From NCBI GenBank assembly GCA_031255055.1, contig JAIRTG010000230.1, forward strand, positions 1-14,772: DNA of 14,772 nucleotides. The letters run 5' to 3'. The notes under the pieces are model-generated. The model made no database searches. It was not told the DNA's origin and saw only the letters and a program-made list of their open reading frames with translations. A program made the position numbers and the translations under genes. Shown here one piece after another: positions 5,956 to 14,157 of the stretch. The stretch comes from Prevotellaceae bacterium (lineage in GTDB: Bacteria; Bacteroidota; Bacteroidia; Bacteroidales; Paludibacteraceae). How positions within the stretch are numbered: the first letter of the stretch is position 1; every line of letters begins with the position of its first letter.

Positions 5956-8079
5956 TTATTTTAAAAGTAATTCGTTTATCAAACGTTCCGCCCCGCCGAC
6001 TTTATCCATTATAAATAAAATGTAGCGAATGTCCGCATTGATGCAGCGTTGAAGCCGGGGTTCAAAGACAATGTCGCCGCTCATTGCTTCCCAGTTGCCG
6101 TCGAAAGCCAGTCCAATCAGTTCACCCCGGTTGTTGAAAACGGGACTCCCAGAGTTTCCGCCGGTGATGTCGTTGTTGCTGATAAAGGCCACGTGCATTT
6201 TCCCCGTCAAATCGTCGGTATAACTTCCGAAATCCTTATTCACAATAGCCCTTTTCACATCCTGCGGTACAATAAATTCGGGATTCGAGGGGTCTTCTTT
6301 TTCCAGAATACCTTTCACCGTGCTGTAATAATCATATTCCGCAGCATCGGCAGGAGAATATCCTCCGACGGTTCCGTAGGTCAGACGCAAAGTGAAATTG
6401 GCATCCGGATACATTGCTTTGCCCTGCTCGGCGCCCATCTCCAACAGACCGGCTTCGTAGAGGCGTTCGTTGTCTGCAATCATCTCTGCGGCTTTCGTGT
6501 ATTCATCGCCTCTAATGTAGCGGTATGTGTTGTCAACATCATTTACAAAAATAACCGCAGGGTCTTTTTCCACCGCGAATTTTTTATTGTTCAATGCCGC
6601 GTTCAGTTTGTCATACGAAGTAAATACCGATTTATCGAACAGATAATCGACATATTTCCCGTAATCGTTTTTATATTTCGTCCGAATGGTATTGTAAGTC
6701 GCCGGATATGCGTCGGCATCGGCATATTTTGCATACGTTTCCAACATGGCGATGAAAGTAGCCCTGTCAACTTCAGGATAGTAATCCTTGTAAAAATCCC
6801 TTGTCGACTCCAACACTTCATCAACCGTTGCTCCGTTGCCGAGCATACGGCTCACCCGCTGGGCTATCATCGGGATTTCGACGCCTCTCAACAGAGATTC
6901 CGATAAATAACCGGACGTTCTTCCGTACGGAAATACTTTTTTGTATCCGTCTTCCAGGTTTTGAAGCACATCTTTATATTTGTTCAGCCGACTGTTGTCT
7001 TTCTTTATCCATTCGCCAAACGCCTTTTCTTCTTCTTTTTTCCGCTCGATGATATGCAGTTTTTTTATTGCCTGATTCATTCCGATGCTGTTTTTCCAAT
7101 AGTTGGAGCTACCGGCATATTTGCTTGCATACGCCAAATTGACGGCTTCGTCGGCATACATATACGATTGCCAAATATCCTGTTTCACACCGCGAACGTC
7201 GATGCGTGCCTGATTAGTGGTTTTCATCCTGTTTTCGATTCCCCAGGACGTTTGATAACGACTTGTTGAACCAGGATAACCCATTATCATGGCGAAATCG
7301 CCTTCTTTGTAGCCCTGTGTTGAAACGGGTGCGAATCTTTTGGGACTGTACGGCACATTTTCCTGTGCATATCCGGCCGGTTTCCCGTCGGGAGAGGCAT
7401 ACACCCTGAAAACCGAAAAGTCGCCGGTGTGACGGGGCCATACCCAGTTGTCGGTGTCTCCGCCGAATTTCCCGACGGCATCGGAAGGCGTGAAGGTCAA
7501 ACGCACGTCTTCAAATGTCTCATATACGAACAGGTAATATTGATTGCCCGAATAAAACGGTACAACCCGCGCATACATGTTCTCACCAAGTTCTTCTTCC
7601 TTCGACATGTTCGACCGCACCGCTCTTTCTTTCTCCGCACGCTCTTCGCCTGTCAAATCGGGTGGTATCTGCGACAGGACTTTTTCCGTTACGTCTTCAA
7701 CTTTCACCAGAAAAGTGACCGTCAGTCCGGGACAGGGAATTTCATCCGCAAAATCTTTTGCGGCAAAACCATTTTTCAAATAATTGTGCTCAATCGAACT
7801 TACCTGCTGAATGGCATCGTAACCGCAGTGATGGTTGGTAAACACAAGTCCCTGTTGCGAAACCATTATACCGGTGCAACCGTTTCCGAAAATAACCACC
7901 GCATCTTTCAGACTCGTGTCTGTGTCGCTGTAAATATCTTCGGCCGTAAGTGTCAAACCCAAACCCTGCATTTCCCGGATGTTCAACTTTTCAATAAGCG
8001 GTAACATCCACATTCCTTCGTCCGCTCTGATTCCTGTTATCAAAAAAAGCGAAAACAGTAAAAGAAAATACTTTTTCAT
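5956..8079 (-). CDS. S46 family dipeptidyl-peptidase, DPP7-like
   Basis: A 707-residue exported serine peptidase that removes dipeptides from the N-terminus of oligopeptides, probably in the periplasm. Residues 1-19 form a signal peptide (cleavage near GIRA-DEGMW). The chymotrypsin-like triad typical of S46 is visible: His84 in TNHHCGYDAI, Asp220 in WPRHTGDFSVFRVYA and Ser643 in TGGNSGSPVF, with the helical domain inserted between Asp and Ser. The residue 18 positions after the catalytic Ser sets S1 preference: Arg in DPP11 (acidic substrates), Gly in DPP7 (hydrophobic substrates). Here it is Gly661 (GLAFDGNWE), so DPP7-like specificity is inferred. Length matches the family (about 700-720). 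It is the last gene of the minus-strand block, 31 bp after ilvE and before a strong terminator. Such enzymes feed dipeptides to amino-acid-fermenting Bacteroidota. Confidence 0.93.
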   Translation of the reverse strand: MKKYFLLLFSLFLITGIRADEGMWMLPLIEKLNIREMQGLGLTLTAEDIYSDTDTSLKDAVVIFGNGCTGIMVSQQGLVFTNHHCGYDAIQQVSSIEHNYLKNGFAAKDFADEIPCPGLTVTFLVKVEDVTEKVLSQIPPDLTGEERAEKERAVRSNMSKEEELGENMYARVVPFYSGNQYYLFVYETFEDVRLTFTPSDAVGKFGGDTDNWVWPRHTGDFSVFRVYASPDGKPAGYAQENVPYSPKRFAPVSTQGYKEGDFAMIMGYPGSTSRYQTSWGIENRMKTTNQARIDVRGVKQDIWQSYMYADEAVNLAYASKYAGSSNYWKNSIGMNQAIKKLHIIERKKEEEKAFGEWIKKDNSRLNKYKDVLQNLEDGYKKVFPYGRTSGYLSESLLRGVEIPMIAQRVSRMLGNGATVDEVLESTRDFYKDYYPEVDRATFIAMLETYAKYADADAYPATYNTIRTKYKNDYGKYVDYLFDKSVFTSYDKLNAALNNKKFAVEKDPAVIFVNDVDNTYRYIRGDEYTKAAEMIADNERLYEAGLLEMGAEQGKAMYPDANFTLRLTYGTVGGYSPADAAEYDYYSTVKGILEKEDPSNPEFIVPQDVKRAIVNKDFGSYTDDLTGKMHVAFISNNDITGGNSGSPVFNNRGELIGLAFDGNWEAMSGDIVFEPRLQRCINADIRYILFIMDKVGGAERLINELLLK

Positions 8080-8110
8080 TTATCTCTATTTGTTTGTGTG
8101 TAAATTTTGT

Positions 8111-9130
8111 TTATTCGATGATTGTAGTCCAATTATGCACATCCGGTTCTTCGCCGTATTGAATTGCGCGTAATTTATGGTACAGTTTTTCGGAGATTTT
8201 ACCCGGCTTTCCGTCTTCCGAGAAGATATATGATTTTTTCAAATCATAATCGTCAATACGTTGCACAGGGCTGATAACGGCAGCTGTTCCGCACGCTCCG
8301 GCTTCTTCAAATGTTGCCAGTTCTTCCACCGGAATGGGCCTTTGTTCTACTTTCAGACCTAAATCTTCGGCCAGTACCATCAGACTTTTGTTGGTGATGG
8401 AGGGAAGAATGGAAGAGGATTTCGGTGTAATATAGGTGTTGTTTTTGATGCCGAAGAAATTGGCTGCGCCACATTCGTCGATATATTTCTTTTCTTTCGC
8501 ATCCAGATAGAAAACTGCCGAATAGCCCATATCATGCGCTCTTTCTCCTGCAACGAGGCTTGCCGCATAATTACCGCCTATTTTGTACGTTCCTGTGCCG
8601 AGGGGCGCCGCACGGTCATATTCGCGCATGATTACAAACGGACTTGTTTGAAAACCGTTTTTGAAATAAGAGCCTACCGGCATCGCAAATGCAACGAAAA
8701 GGTATTCGTTCGTGGGTTTTACGCCTACCTGTGCACCTGTCCCGATTAATAACGGACGGATATACAACGAAGCGCCCGACTCGTATGGCGGCACAAAATG
8801 TTCGTTCTTTTTTATCAGCATCACCATCGCTTCGGTGAATTTGTCGAGCGGAAACTCGGGCATCATAACGCCCCGACACGAGGACTGTAACCGTTTTGCG
8901 TTTTCGTCCATCCGGAATGCGCGGATTTTGCCGTCTTTGCCTCTGAATGCTTTTAGACCTTCAAATGCTTCCTGACCATAATGCAGGCAAGTAGCCGCCA
9001 TGTGGATGTTGATATTTTCATCTGTGTGCAGTTCGATTTCGCCCCATGTTCCGTTTTTATACGTACATCTGACATTGTAATCTGTTTTGCAATAGCCAAA
9101 ACTCAAGTCGGCCCAATTGATTTTTTTCAT
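8111..9130 (-). CDS. ilvE: Branched-chain-amino-acid aminotransferase
   Basis: A 339-residue class IV PLP-dependent aminotransferase that interconverts Leu, Ile and Val with their 2-oxo acids, using glutamate/2-oxoglutarate, in the cytoplasm. Key features: ATCLHYGQEAFEGLKAFRG (about 47-64), LYIRPLLIGTGAQVGV (about 122-137), the PLP-binding Lys183 in GTYKIGGNYAAS, DECGAANFFG, and EEAGACGTAAVISPV, which supplies the phosphate-binding turn. Length and motifs fit the long branched-chain type (eukaryotic-like BCAT branch) better than D-amino-acid aminotransferase or 4-amino-4-deoxychorismate lyase. ATG 9130 is followed directly by MKKINWADLSFGY, a normal N-terminus. It lies 20 bp after the WbqC-family gene and 31 bp before the peptidase gene. 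Confidence 0.95.
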   Translation of the reverse strand: MKKINWADLSFGYCKTDYNVRCTYKNGTWGEIELHTDENINIHMAATCLHYGQEAFEGLKAFRGKDGKIRAFRMDENAKRLQSSCRGVMMPEFPLDKFTEAMVMLIKKNEHFVPPYESGASLYIRPLLIGTGAQVGVKPTNEYLFVAFAMPVGSYFKNGFQTSPFVIMREYDRAAPLGTGTYKIGGNYAASLVAGERAHDMGYSAVFYLDAKEKKYIDECGAANFFGIKNNTYITPKSSSILPSITNKSLMVLAEDLGLKVEQRPIPVEELATFEEAGACGTAAVISPVQRIDDYDLKKSYIFSEDGKPGKISEKLYHKLRAIQYGEEPDVHNWTTIIE

Positions 9131-9150
9131 GTTTGTGTATTTTTTTTTAG

Positions 9151-9783
9151 TTAATCTTCCAGATAAAACAGCGATTCATTCCCCATATTGAAAAGCAAAT
9201 CGACCACACTTAAATCCGGCGAAAAGCCGAATCGTTCTCTAAATACTTGATAATAGGGAGTGAATGGTCTGTCCTGATAGTTTTTTTTGGGATGAATATT
9301 ATTACGTGAATCTATGAATTTTTCGCTCGGCATTTGGTAGTTTTCGGTTAATATTATTTTTGTTTGAATGTCTGTTAATTCTAATAGTTTTGCCAACATC
9401 TGCAGGTTGAAATCCAATAAAAACCGCCATTTTTGTTTATAAAATGGAAGCAAATCGTCCGCATAGAATTCAAAAAAAGGAGTCGAATTATACGCCGATT
9501 TCAACGCTCTCCAATGCTGTGTTTGCCAGTCGACATGCGCTGCAAGGCGGACGTCGCGGATGGGTATCCGTTCGTTTTTGATTTTTTCGACGGGGATTAC
9601 CAGCGACATGACACCGTTGGCCGTCAGAATTTTACAACGATTGCGGTACGTCTGTTTGATGTAGTGCTCGTACTGTTCCAGAAAAACGGTTTCCGACTTT
9701 TTCAATATCGAAAAATAGCTTACCGGCGGCAGATAGGCCGTCGAAAGCAGTGGAAACGCTACGGGTTCATCATCTTTTGGCAT
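9151..9783 (-). CDS. WbqC family protein
   Basis: A 210-residue protein with the WbqC-like (PF08889-type) pattern: LLSTAYLPPVSYFSILKKS near the N-terminus, then YIKQTYRNRCKILTANG, LVIPVEK, HWRALKSAYNSTPFFEFY, and a C-terminal YYQVFRERFGFSPDLSVVDLLFNMG. The family is named for a gene in O-antigen clusters; its biochemical role is not known to me. In Bacteroidales it commonly follows lepB, as here. I choose ATG 9783 because the conserved region begins soon after it and the overlap with lepB is then 14 bp. An upstream ATG at 9816 would add 11 residues read through lepB codons. Neither start has a clear Shine-Dalgarno sequence. Confidence 0.85.
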   Translation of the reverse strand: MPKDDEPVAFPLLSTAYLPPVSYFSILKKSETVFLEQYEHYIKQTYRNRCKILTANGVMSLVIPVEKIKNERIPIRDVRLAAHVDWQTQHWRALKSAYNSTPFFEFYADDLLPFYKQKWRFLLDFNLQMLAKLLELTDIQTKIILTENYQMPSEKFIDSRNNIHPKKNYQDRPFTPYYQVFRERFGFSPDLSVVDLLFNMGNESLFYLED

Positions 9784-11257
9784 TTTTAAAGAGGCGTTTC
9801 CATCGAATTTTACCATCGAAAAGCGATTTGTCTTTGTCCAGCGAAATCCATACGAAAACCGGACGGCCTACAATATGATCTTCGGGTACAAATCCCCACG
9901 AACGGGAATCGGCCGAGTTGTGACGGTTATCTCCCATCATCCAGTAATAATCCATTTTGAAAGTGTAGTTCGACGATGGTTGTCCGTTGATGTAAATAAC
10001 GCTGTCGCGCATTTCGAGCCTGTTTTTTTCGTAGGTTCTTATTGCACGTTCATAAATCATATAATTGTCGGCAGTCAGTGCGATTGTTTCGCCTTTTTTA
10101 GGAATGTGGAGAGGGCCGTAATTGTCGCGCGTCCAGCCTTTGTCGAAACCCAACGGAAACGTATCTTCGGCCGACGACGACAACACCGGTTCTATAATAA
10201 CCTGCTTGACGCCTCTCGCCGTTTTTATTTTCTCCAGCATTTTGACTGTAAGCGGAAAATGATAGACCGGAAGTCCTGCTTCGAGTCCAAGATGTTCTAT
10301 CAGCGCGGCATATCTGTAGTCGAGTTCCCAAATATCTTCCAGGCGGATGTCGATACTTTGCAGAAAATCCCGACTCAATCTTGTGCCGTCGGTTTGTACA
10401 AAATAATTGTGTTGAATCCCTTCAAAATCTTCCTGCTGCTGTCCGTTTACATACACCTGATTTTCGATAATTTGTAAATCGTCGCCGGGCAGACCCACGC
10501 ACCGTTTCACATAATTTTCGCGTTTGTCGACCGGGTAATACACCAGCTTACCGTATTCCTGCGTGTTATTTTTTATCACTTCCCGTCCATAGCGATAGCA
10601 CAAATCGGGCGTCTGGACTATTTCGGGCTTGTTATTCCTCAGATAGGCCGCACCCTCCCTGTAACAGCTGACGTAATAGTCGGGGTTCGTTCTTTTGACG
10701 GCAACGGTGTCGCCTGTGGGGAAGTTGAACACCACAATATCGTTTCGTTTAATCGTATCGACGCCTTTCAGTCTGCGGTAGTTCCATTGCGGTTTTTCAA
10801 AAAACGATTTTGTATTGAAAACGGGGAGCGTATTCTGTACCATCGGGAACGACAAAGGCGTGTTCGGAACACGCGCACCATAGCTCACTTTGCTTACAAA
10901 CAGGAAATCGCCCACCAACAGGCTTTTTTCGAGAGACGAAGTGGGAATCTGATAGTTCTGGAAAAAATAAATATTGATAAGATAGACGCCTATCAACGAA
11001 AACAGAATCGCATCGACCCAACTGAATACTTTATAGACGGTTCTATTCTTCGTTTTTTTCCACCACGTCCACCGAATAAACTGTGTGATGTAGATATCGA
11101 AGATGAAAAGCAGCAGGAATACGAATGTAAGATTGCCGTGCCAAACGATAAACGCGATAAAGGCGGCAGCCAGAATCCCGAATTTAATCCATTGTTTTTT
11201 TGGCTTTTGCAAACGGGATTTCAACGTTTGTTTGCCGGTTTTTTCTTCTAAGCTCAT
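9770..11257 (-). CDS. lepB: Signal peptidase I, long Bacteroidota form
   Basis: A 495-residue inner-membrane serine endopeptidase that removes signal peptides from Sec and Tat substrates. Three hydrophobic helices lie near 25-39, 42-61 and 81-99. The catalytic domain follows: Ser108 in IPTSSLEKSLLVGD (the SGSM position of E. coli), Lys251 in YVKRCVGLPGDDL as general base, and box E, MMGDNRHNSADSRSWG, from about 440. The protein is longer than the E. coli enzyme (324 residues) because of insertions between boxes B and D and again before box E, the usual Bacteroidota arrangement. It follows dapB by 34 bp and overlaps the WbqC-family gene by 14 bp, so all three are probably translated from one message. 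Some Bacteroidales carry two tandem lepB copies here; only one is present. Confidence 0.95.
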   Translation of the reverse strand: MSLEEKTGKQTLKSRLQKPKKQWIKFGILAAAFIAFIVWHGNLTFVFLLLFIFDIYITQFIRWTWWKKTKNRTVYKVFSWVDAILFSLIGVYLINIYFFQNYQIPTSSLEKSLLVGDFLFVSKVSYGARVPNTPLSFPMVQNTLPVFNTKSFFEKPQWNYRRLKGVDTIKRNDIVVFNFPTGDTVAVKRTNPDYYVSCYREGAAYLRNNKPEIVQTPDLCYRYGREVIKNNTQEYGKLVYYPVDKRENYVKRCVGLPGDDLQIIENQVYVNGQQQEDFEGIQHNYFVQTDGTRLSRDFLQSIDIRLEDIWELDYRYAALIEHLGLEAGLPVYHFPLTVKMLEKIKTARGVKQVIIEPVLSSSAEDTFPLGFDKGWTRDNYGPLHIPKKGETIALTADNYMIYERAIRTYEKNRLEMRDSVIYINGQPSSNYTFKMDYYWMMGDNRHNSADSRSWGFVPEDHIVGRPVFVWISLDKDKSLFDGKIRWKRLFKNAKR

Positions 11258-11291
11258 AGTGTATTTTTCTATTGTTTTATGGTTGTTTTAT

Positions 11292-12008
11292 TCAAAATTT
11301 CAAAAGATCATTCATTCCCCACAATCCTTTTTTTCCCTGTATAAATTCGGCGGCAAGCACTGCTCCGCGGGCAAATCCTTCACGACTTTTTGCCTCGTGC
11401 GTAATGGTGATGACATCCGCGCCCGATTCATACCTGACGGTGTGCATACCCGGAACCTGTCCCTCGCGCACCGATACAATCTGCAATTCGTCTACAGCAT
11501 CGGAAGCCGCGTTTGTCCATGCCGTTTTCCGGTCGATGCGACCGATGATGTCATCGGCCAACGTAATGGCGGTTCCGCTCGGCGCGTCCGATTTCTGCAC
11601 ATGATGCACTTCGGTCATTTTTACATCGTAATCGGGGAAGCGGTTCATTATTTCGGCCAGACAGTTGTTCAGCTTCATAAAGATATTGACGCCGAGACTG
11701 AAATTCGACGACCAGAAAAACGTATAGCCCTTTTCTATTATTTCTTTTTTCAGTTCGGGCAATTGTTCCGTCCATCCCGTTGTACCCGAAACGACGGGAA
11801 TCCCCGCTTCAAAAGCGCGACGATAGTTATTCGGAGCCGCTTGCGGATGGGTAAATTCAATTACCACATCAGCGCTTCCGAAAGCGGGCGAATCGAAATC
11901 GGCCAAATTATCCACATCAATCACGGAAACAATTGTGTGTCCCCGTTCTTTTGCAATCCGCCCAATGGTTTTTCCCATTTTGCCGTAACCAATCAATGCT
12001 ATTTTCAT
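11292..12008 (-). CDS. dapB: 4-hydroxy-tetrahydrodipicolinate reductase
   Basis: A 238-residue NAD(P)H-dependent enzyme of lysine and diaminopimelate synthesis, acting on the DapA product in the cytoplasm. The Rossmann motif GYGKMG (7-12) opens the protein; then come EFTHP (51-55), SGTTGW (74-79), and the catalytic segment EVHHVQKSDAPSGTA (133-147) with His135 as the acid/base and Lys139 contacting substrate. The family is usually 240-270 residues, so this is a short but complete form, typical of Bacteroidota. It starts 4 bp after the lipoprotein stop and lies 34 bp before lepB, implying co-transcription. The other lysine-pathway genes are not in the window. Confidence 0.95.
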   Translation of the reverse strand: MKIALIGYGKMGKTIGRIAKERGHTIVSVIDVDNLADFDSPAFGSADVVIEFTHPQAAPNNYRRAFEAGIPVVSGTTGWTEQLPELKKEIIEKGYTFFWSSNFSLGVNIFMKLNNCLAEIMNRFPDYDVKMTEVHHVQKSDAPSGTAITLADDIIGRIDRKTAWTNAASDAVDELQIVSVREGQVPGMHTVRYESGADVITITHEAKSREGFARGAVLAAEFIQGKKGLWGMNDLLKF

Positions 12009-12012
12009 CTAT

Positions 12013-12471
12013 TTAAAGAGTTGTGCCGTATTCGGGGTTATATATCAGTGTTACTTTAAACGAATAGTCTCTCAGCAGCACATCTTTCAGGTCGGATGTT
12101 TGTATGTAAAAGCAAACCGACGAAGGAGAGCAGTCATAACCGATTGTTTCGGTGTGTAGCTGTCCCGAAAAATTTACTACCGTTTGGGAATACGGCAATG
12201 GTTTTTGTGTTTCATAGACATTTCCATTCATACCCCTTTCGTCGATAAACACATAAGCGCTGTTTGTACCATACTCGTAAGCTTTGGGAGTCAGTTCGGG
12301 AAAATCAAAAACACACTCATAACGACCATAATTTCCGTTATACGTCCACATCGTATATTTGACGTCAAAAAAATAGGCATCCGCTTTCAGGTCTGTTCCG
12401 TTGAACGTACATGAATTTGTGCCCAGTGTGATTACAAATGCAGCAAAAAGCCATTTTATTTTCACCTTCAT
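12013..12471 (-). CDS. Small putative lipoprotein of unknown function
   Basis: A 152-residue protein with a short lysine-rich N-terminus, a hydrophobic segment (7-17) and a Cys at 21 in TNSC, which fits the relaxed Bacteroidota lipobox; it would be lipidated at Cys21 and sit on the periplasmic side of a membrane. The mature part is rich in aromatic and beta-prone residues (DVKYTMWTYNGNYGRYECVF; VCFYIQTSDLKDVLLRDYSF), suggesting a small beta-sandwich. I do not recognise the family with confidence. It resembles short Bacteroidales lipoproteins of unknown function. A GldH-type gliding lipoprotein was considered, but no convincing signature is visible. It lies 51 bp after aroB and 4 bp before dapB. 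Confidence 0.72.
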   Translation of the reverse strand: MKVKIKWLFAAFVITLGTNSCTFNGTDLKADAYFFDVKYTMWTYNGNYGRYECVFDFPELTPKAYEYGTNSAYVFIDERGMNGNVYETQKPLPYSQTVVNFSGQLHTETIGYDCSPSSVCFYIQTSDLKDVLLRDYSFKVTLIYNPEYGTTL

Positions 12472-12522
12472 TATTTATTTATCGGTTATATCAATAATCA
12501 GTTATCAATTATCAGTTTCTGT

Positions 12523-13581
12523 TCACCAGCCATCTCTCAGATAGTCGAAGCTTTCAAAAATCTCTTTTTTCGACGCAGTCCGGTCGACGACAGGTTCGCC
12601 GACTCGTTTCAACAGCGTAAAATTTATGCAGTCCCCTTCATTTTTTTTATCGTGCCGCATCAGTTCATACAGCATATCGTAGTGTTTACAATCGATTTCA
12701 CATTCGCCGTAGTATTCTTTAGCCCAGCGTCCGAATTTCAGCAATTCGTTTTTTGGGAACCCCGTTTGTACAAACGACAGATACAATTCACAAATCAGTC
12801 CCCAGACAACCGCATATCCGTGCAAAACAGGTCTGTTCAGTCCGTACGACCAACTTTCGATAGCGTGTCCGACCGTATGTCCCGCGTTCAGCGCCTTTCT
12901 GAGATGCAGTTCCTTCGGGTCTTGTTCCACAATACGTTCTTTTATGCGGATGCTACGGGCTAAAATCTCTTTCAGTTTTTCAAAATCAACATTATCCAGG
13001 TCGAAAGCCAGCGCTCCGTTCCATTCTTCGAGCGAATGAATCAGCGCATGTTTTACGATTTCGGCAAATCCCGATCGCAGATTTTCGGCATCCAGCGTAT
13101 GGAAAAAGTCCGTATTGACCAGCACAGCTTCCGCAGGCGAGAAGACGCCTATTTCATTTTTATAGCCCAGAAAATTAACGCCTGTTTTTCCTCCGGTAGC
13201 GGCGTCGACAGCGCCGAGCAGTGTTGTCGAGAGATTGACATACCGTATACCTCTCTTGAAAGTTGCGGCAACAAATCCGCCGGTATCAGAAATCACGCCT
13301 CCGCCCAGGTTAATCATCAGCGACCGGCGCGTTGCATCATTTTTCGTCAGGAACGTCCATATTTCGACCGCAGATGCGATATTTTTATGTTCATCACCCT
13401 GTGCAATCGTGATTACGCTTGCATTTTGCAGCCATTTTGACGTCGACAATACAGGAAGGCAGTATTTTTTTGCGGAGTTATCGGTCAGCACAAAGACGCG
13501 GTCGGGACAAAGCGTCTCGATAATTTCGTCCAGTTCCTCGATAAAATTAGTGGTTATTTTTGTTACAGGCCTCCGCATCAT
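12523..13581 (-). CDS. aroB: 3-dehydroquinate synthase
   Basis: A 352-residue NAD- and metal-dependent enzyme converting DAHP to 3-dehydroquinate, second step of the shikimate pathway, cytoplasmic. Signatures: INLGGGVISDTGGFVAATFKRG (90-111, NAD-binding), STTLLGAVDAATGGKTGVNF (118-137), GFAEIVKHA (171-179, metal ligand Glu174), LNAGHTVGHAIE (231-242, metal ligand His235) and LHGYAVVWGL (253-262, metal ligand His254). A TTG 18 bp further upstream is in frame, but it lies inside the -7 promoter box, so ATG 13581 (or the adjacent ATG 13578) is the better start. It is the first gene of the minus-strand block, followed after 51 bp by the lipoprotein gene. Confidence 0.95.
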   Translation of the reverse strand: MMRRPVTKITTNFIEELDEIIETLCPDRVFVLTDNSAKKYCLPVLSTSKWLQNASVITIAQGDEHKNIASAVEIWTFLTKNDATRRSLMINLGGGVISDTGGFVAATFKRGIRYVNLSTTLLGAVDAATGGKTGVNFLGYKNEIGVFSPAEAVLVNTDFFHTLDAENLRSGFAEIVKHALIHSLEEWNGALAFDLDNVDFEKLKEILARSIRIKERIVEQDPKELHLRKALNAGHTVGHAIESWSYGLNRPVLHGYAVVWGLICELYLSFVQTGFPKNELLKFGRWAKEYYGECEIDCKHYDMLYELMRHDKKNEGDCINFTLLKRVGEPVVDRTASKKEIFESFDYLRDGW

Positions 13582-13596
13582 TTTAATCTTGAGCCG

Positions 13597-13604
13597 CAAA
13601 GATA
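13597..13604 (-). promoter_or_regulatory. -7 box of the aroB-led transcription unit
   Basis: On the minus strand TATCTTTG is a full match to TAnnTTTG, 15 bp before ATG 13581. The expected -33 position holds no TTG. If used, the transcript would have a leader of roughly ten bases or fewer, and the upstream TTG in the same frame could not be the start codon. Confidence 0.55.
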
Positions 13605-13739
13605 CTTTTTTCTTTTAAGATATTTGAAAAATCACGAACAGCGAGTTCCTTTTTTAAAAGAATGAAATGTTTCCGTTAAAAAAAACAAAACAACAATAAC
13701 CGGATGTCATCAAGTCAAACAATCATTGAGAGATAAAGT
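13605..13739. other. A+T-rich intergenic stretch upstream of aroB
   Basis: No gene or RNA is recognised. It contains poly-A and poly-T runs (for example at 13649-13656 and 13678-13686) and ends where the truncated repeat copy begins. Confidence 0.4.
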
Positions 13740-13783
13740 AGGGGGGGCGTCTCTCCCTCGCTACGCCCGCTACGATGTCTTCC
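13740..13783 (-). repeat. Truncated, diverged copy of the structured repeat core
   Basis: The order GGGGGGG, TCTC, CCCTCGCTACGCCCGC, GTCTTCC parallels the first part of the full right-hand element (13812-13862) in the same orientation, with the CCGCC-gca-GGCGG stem lost. It sits just before the full copy, separated by the purine tail. Confidence 0.6.
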
Positions 13784-13789
13784 TTAAAA

Positions 13790-14003
13790 GGAGAGAAAGA
13801 GAAAGAGAATTAGGGGGGGGGAAGTCTCCCCCTCGCTTCAGCCCGCCTGCGGCGGTCTTCCGCTACCCCCTCTGCGGGGCGCTGCCCCGCAACGCCCCGT
13901 AAGACAGTGAAGAGTGAAGAGTGAAGAATGATTAGTGATTCAACCTTAATAGTATTTAGTATTTAGTGTTTAGTGATTAATCATAGAGAATCCGCACTCT
14001 TCA
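13790..14003 (-). repeat. Structured repeat, right copy (inverted partner of 674-903)
   Basis: The reverse complement of this stretch follows the left copy almost throughout: the CGGATTC end, ACTAAATACTAAATACTATT, TTCATT units, GGGGCGTTGCGGGGC, the AGCGGAAGACCGCCGCAGGC core and the pyrimidine tail. All three stem-loops are kept. In GCGGGGC-gct-GCCCCGC (13874-13890) the loop differs from the left copy while both arms are intact. The number of CTTCATT-like units and a few bases near TAAACACT differ between the copies. Confidence 0.88.
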
Positions 14004-14023
14004 TTCTTCACTCTTCATTCTTC

Positions 14024-14157
14024 CGACGGCAGGACATGGAAAAATACCGCGCAGAAACAGCCCCCTCACACCCTGACATCACCGGTTCCCGTGCGGACAA
14101 GGACTGTTCCTGCGCAGCGATCGCCGATTACCGCGCAGCTATTCAATTCCCCTCCAT
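14024..14157 (+). repeat. 134-bp direct repeat, copy 1
   Basis: From CGACGGCAGGACATGG to AATTCCCCTCCAT this segment is repeated at 14318-14451 with only about four or five mismatches. The copies are offset by 294 bp, which equals 14 x 21, so the duplication stays in register with the 21-bp array. Confidence 0.9.

Noticed and set aside
12472..12522. Possible regulatory repeat (ATAATTGATAACTGATTATTGAT-like, in short overlapping copies) between aroB and the lipoprotein gene
   Set aside because: Low-complexity A+T sequence common in Bacteroidota spacers; no clear operator symmetry.
674..14003. Composite transposon or genomic island bounded by inverted repeats
   Set aside because: No transposase, integrase or target-site duplication is visible, and the interior is made of core housekeeping genes.
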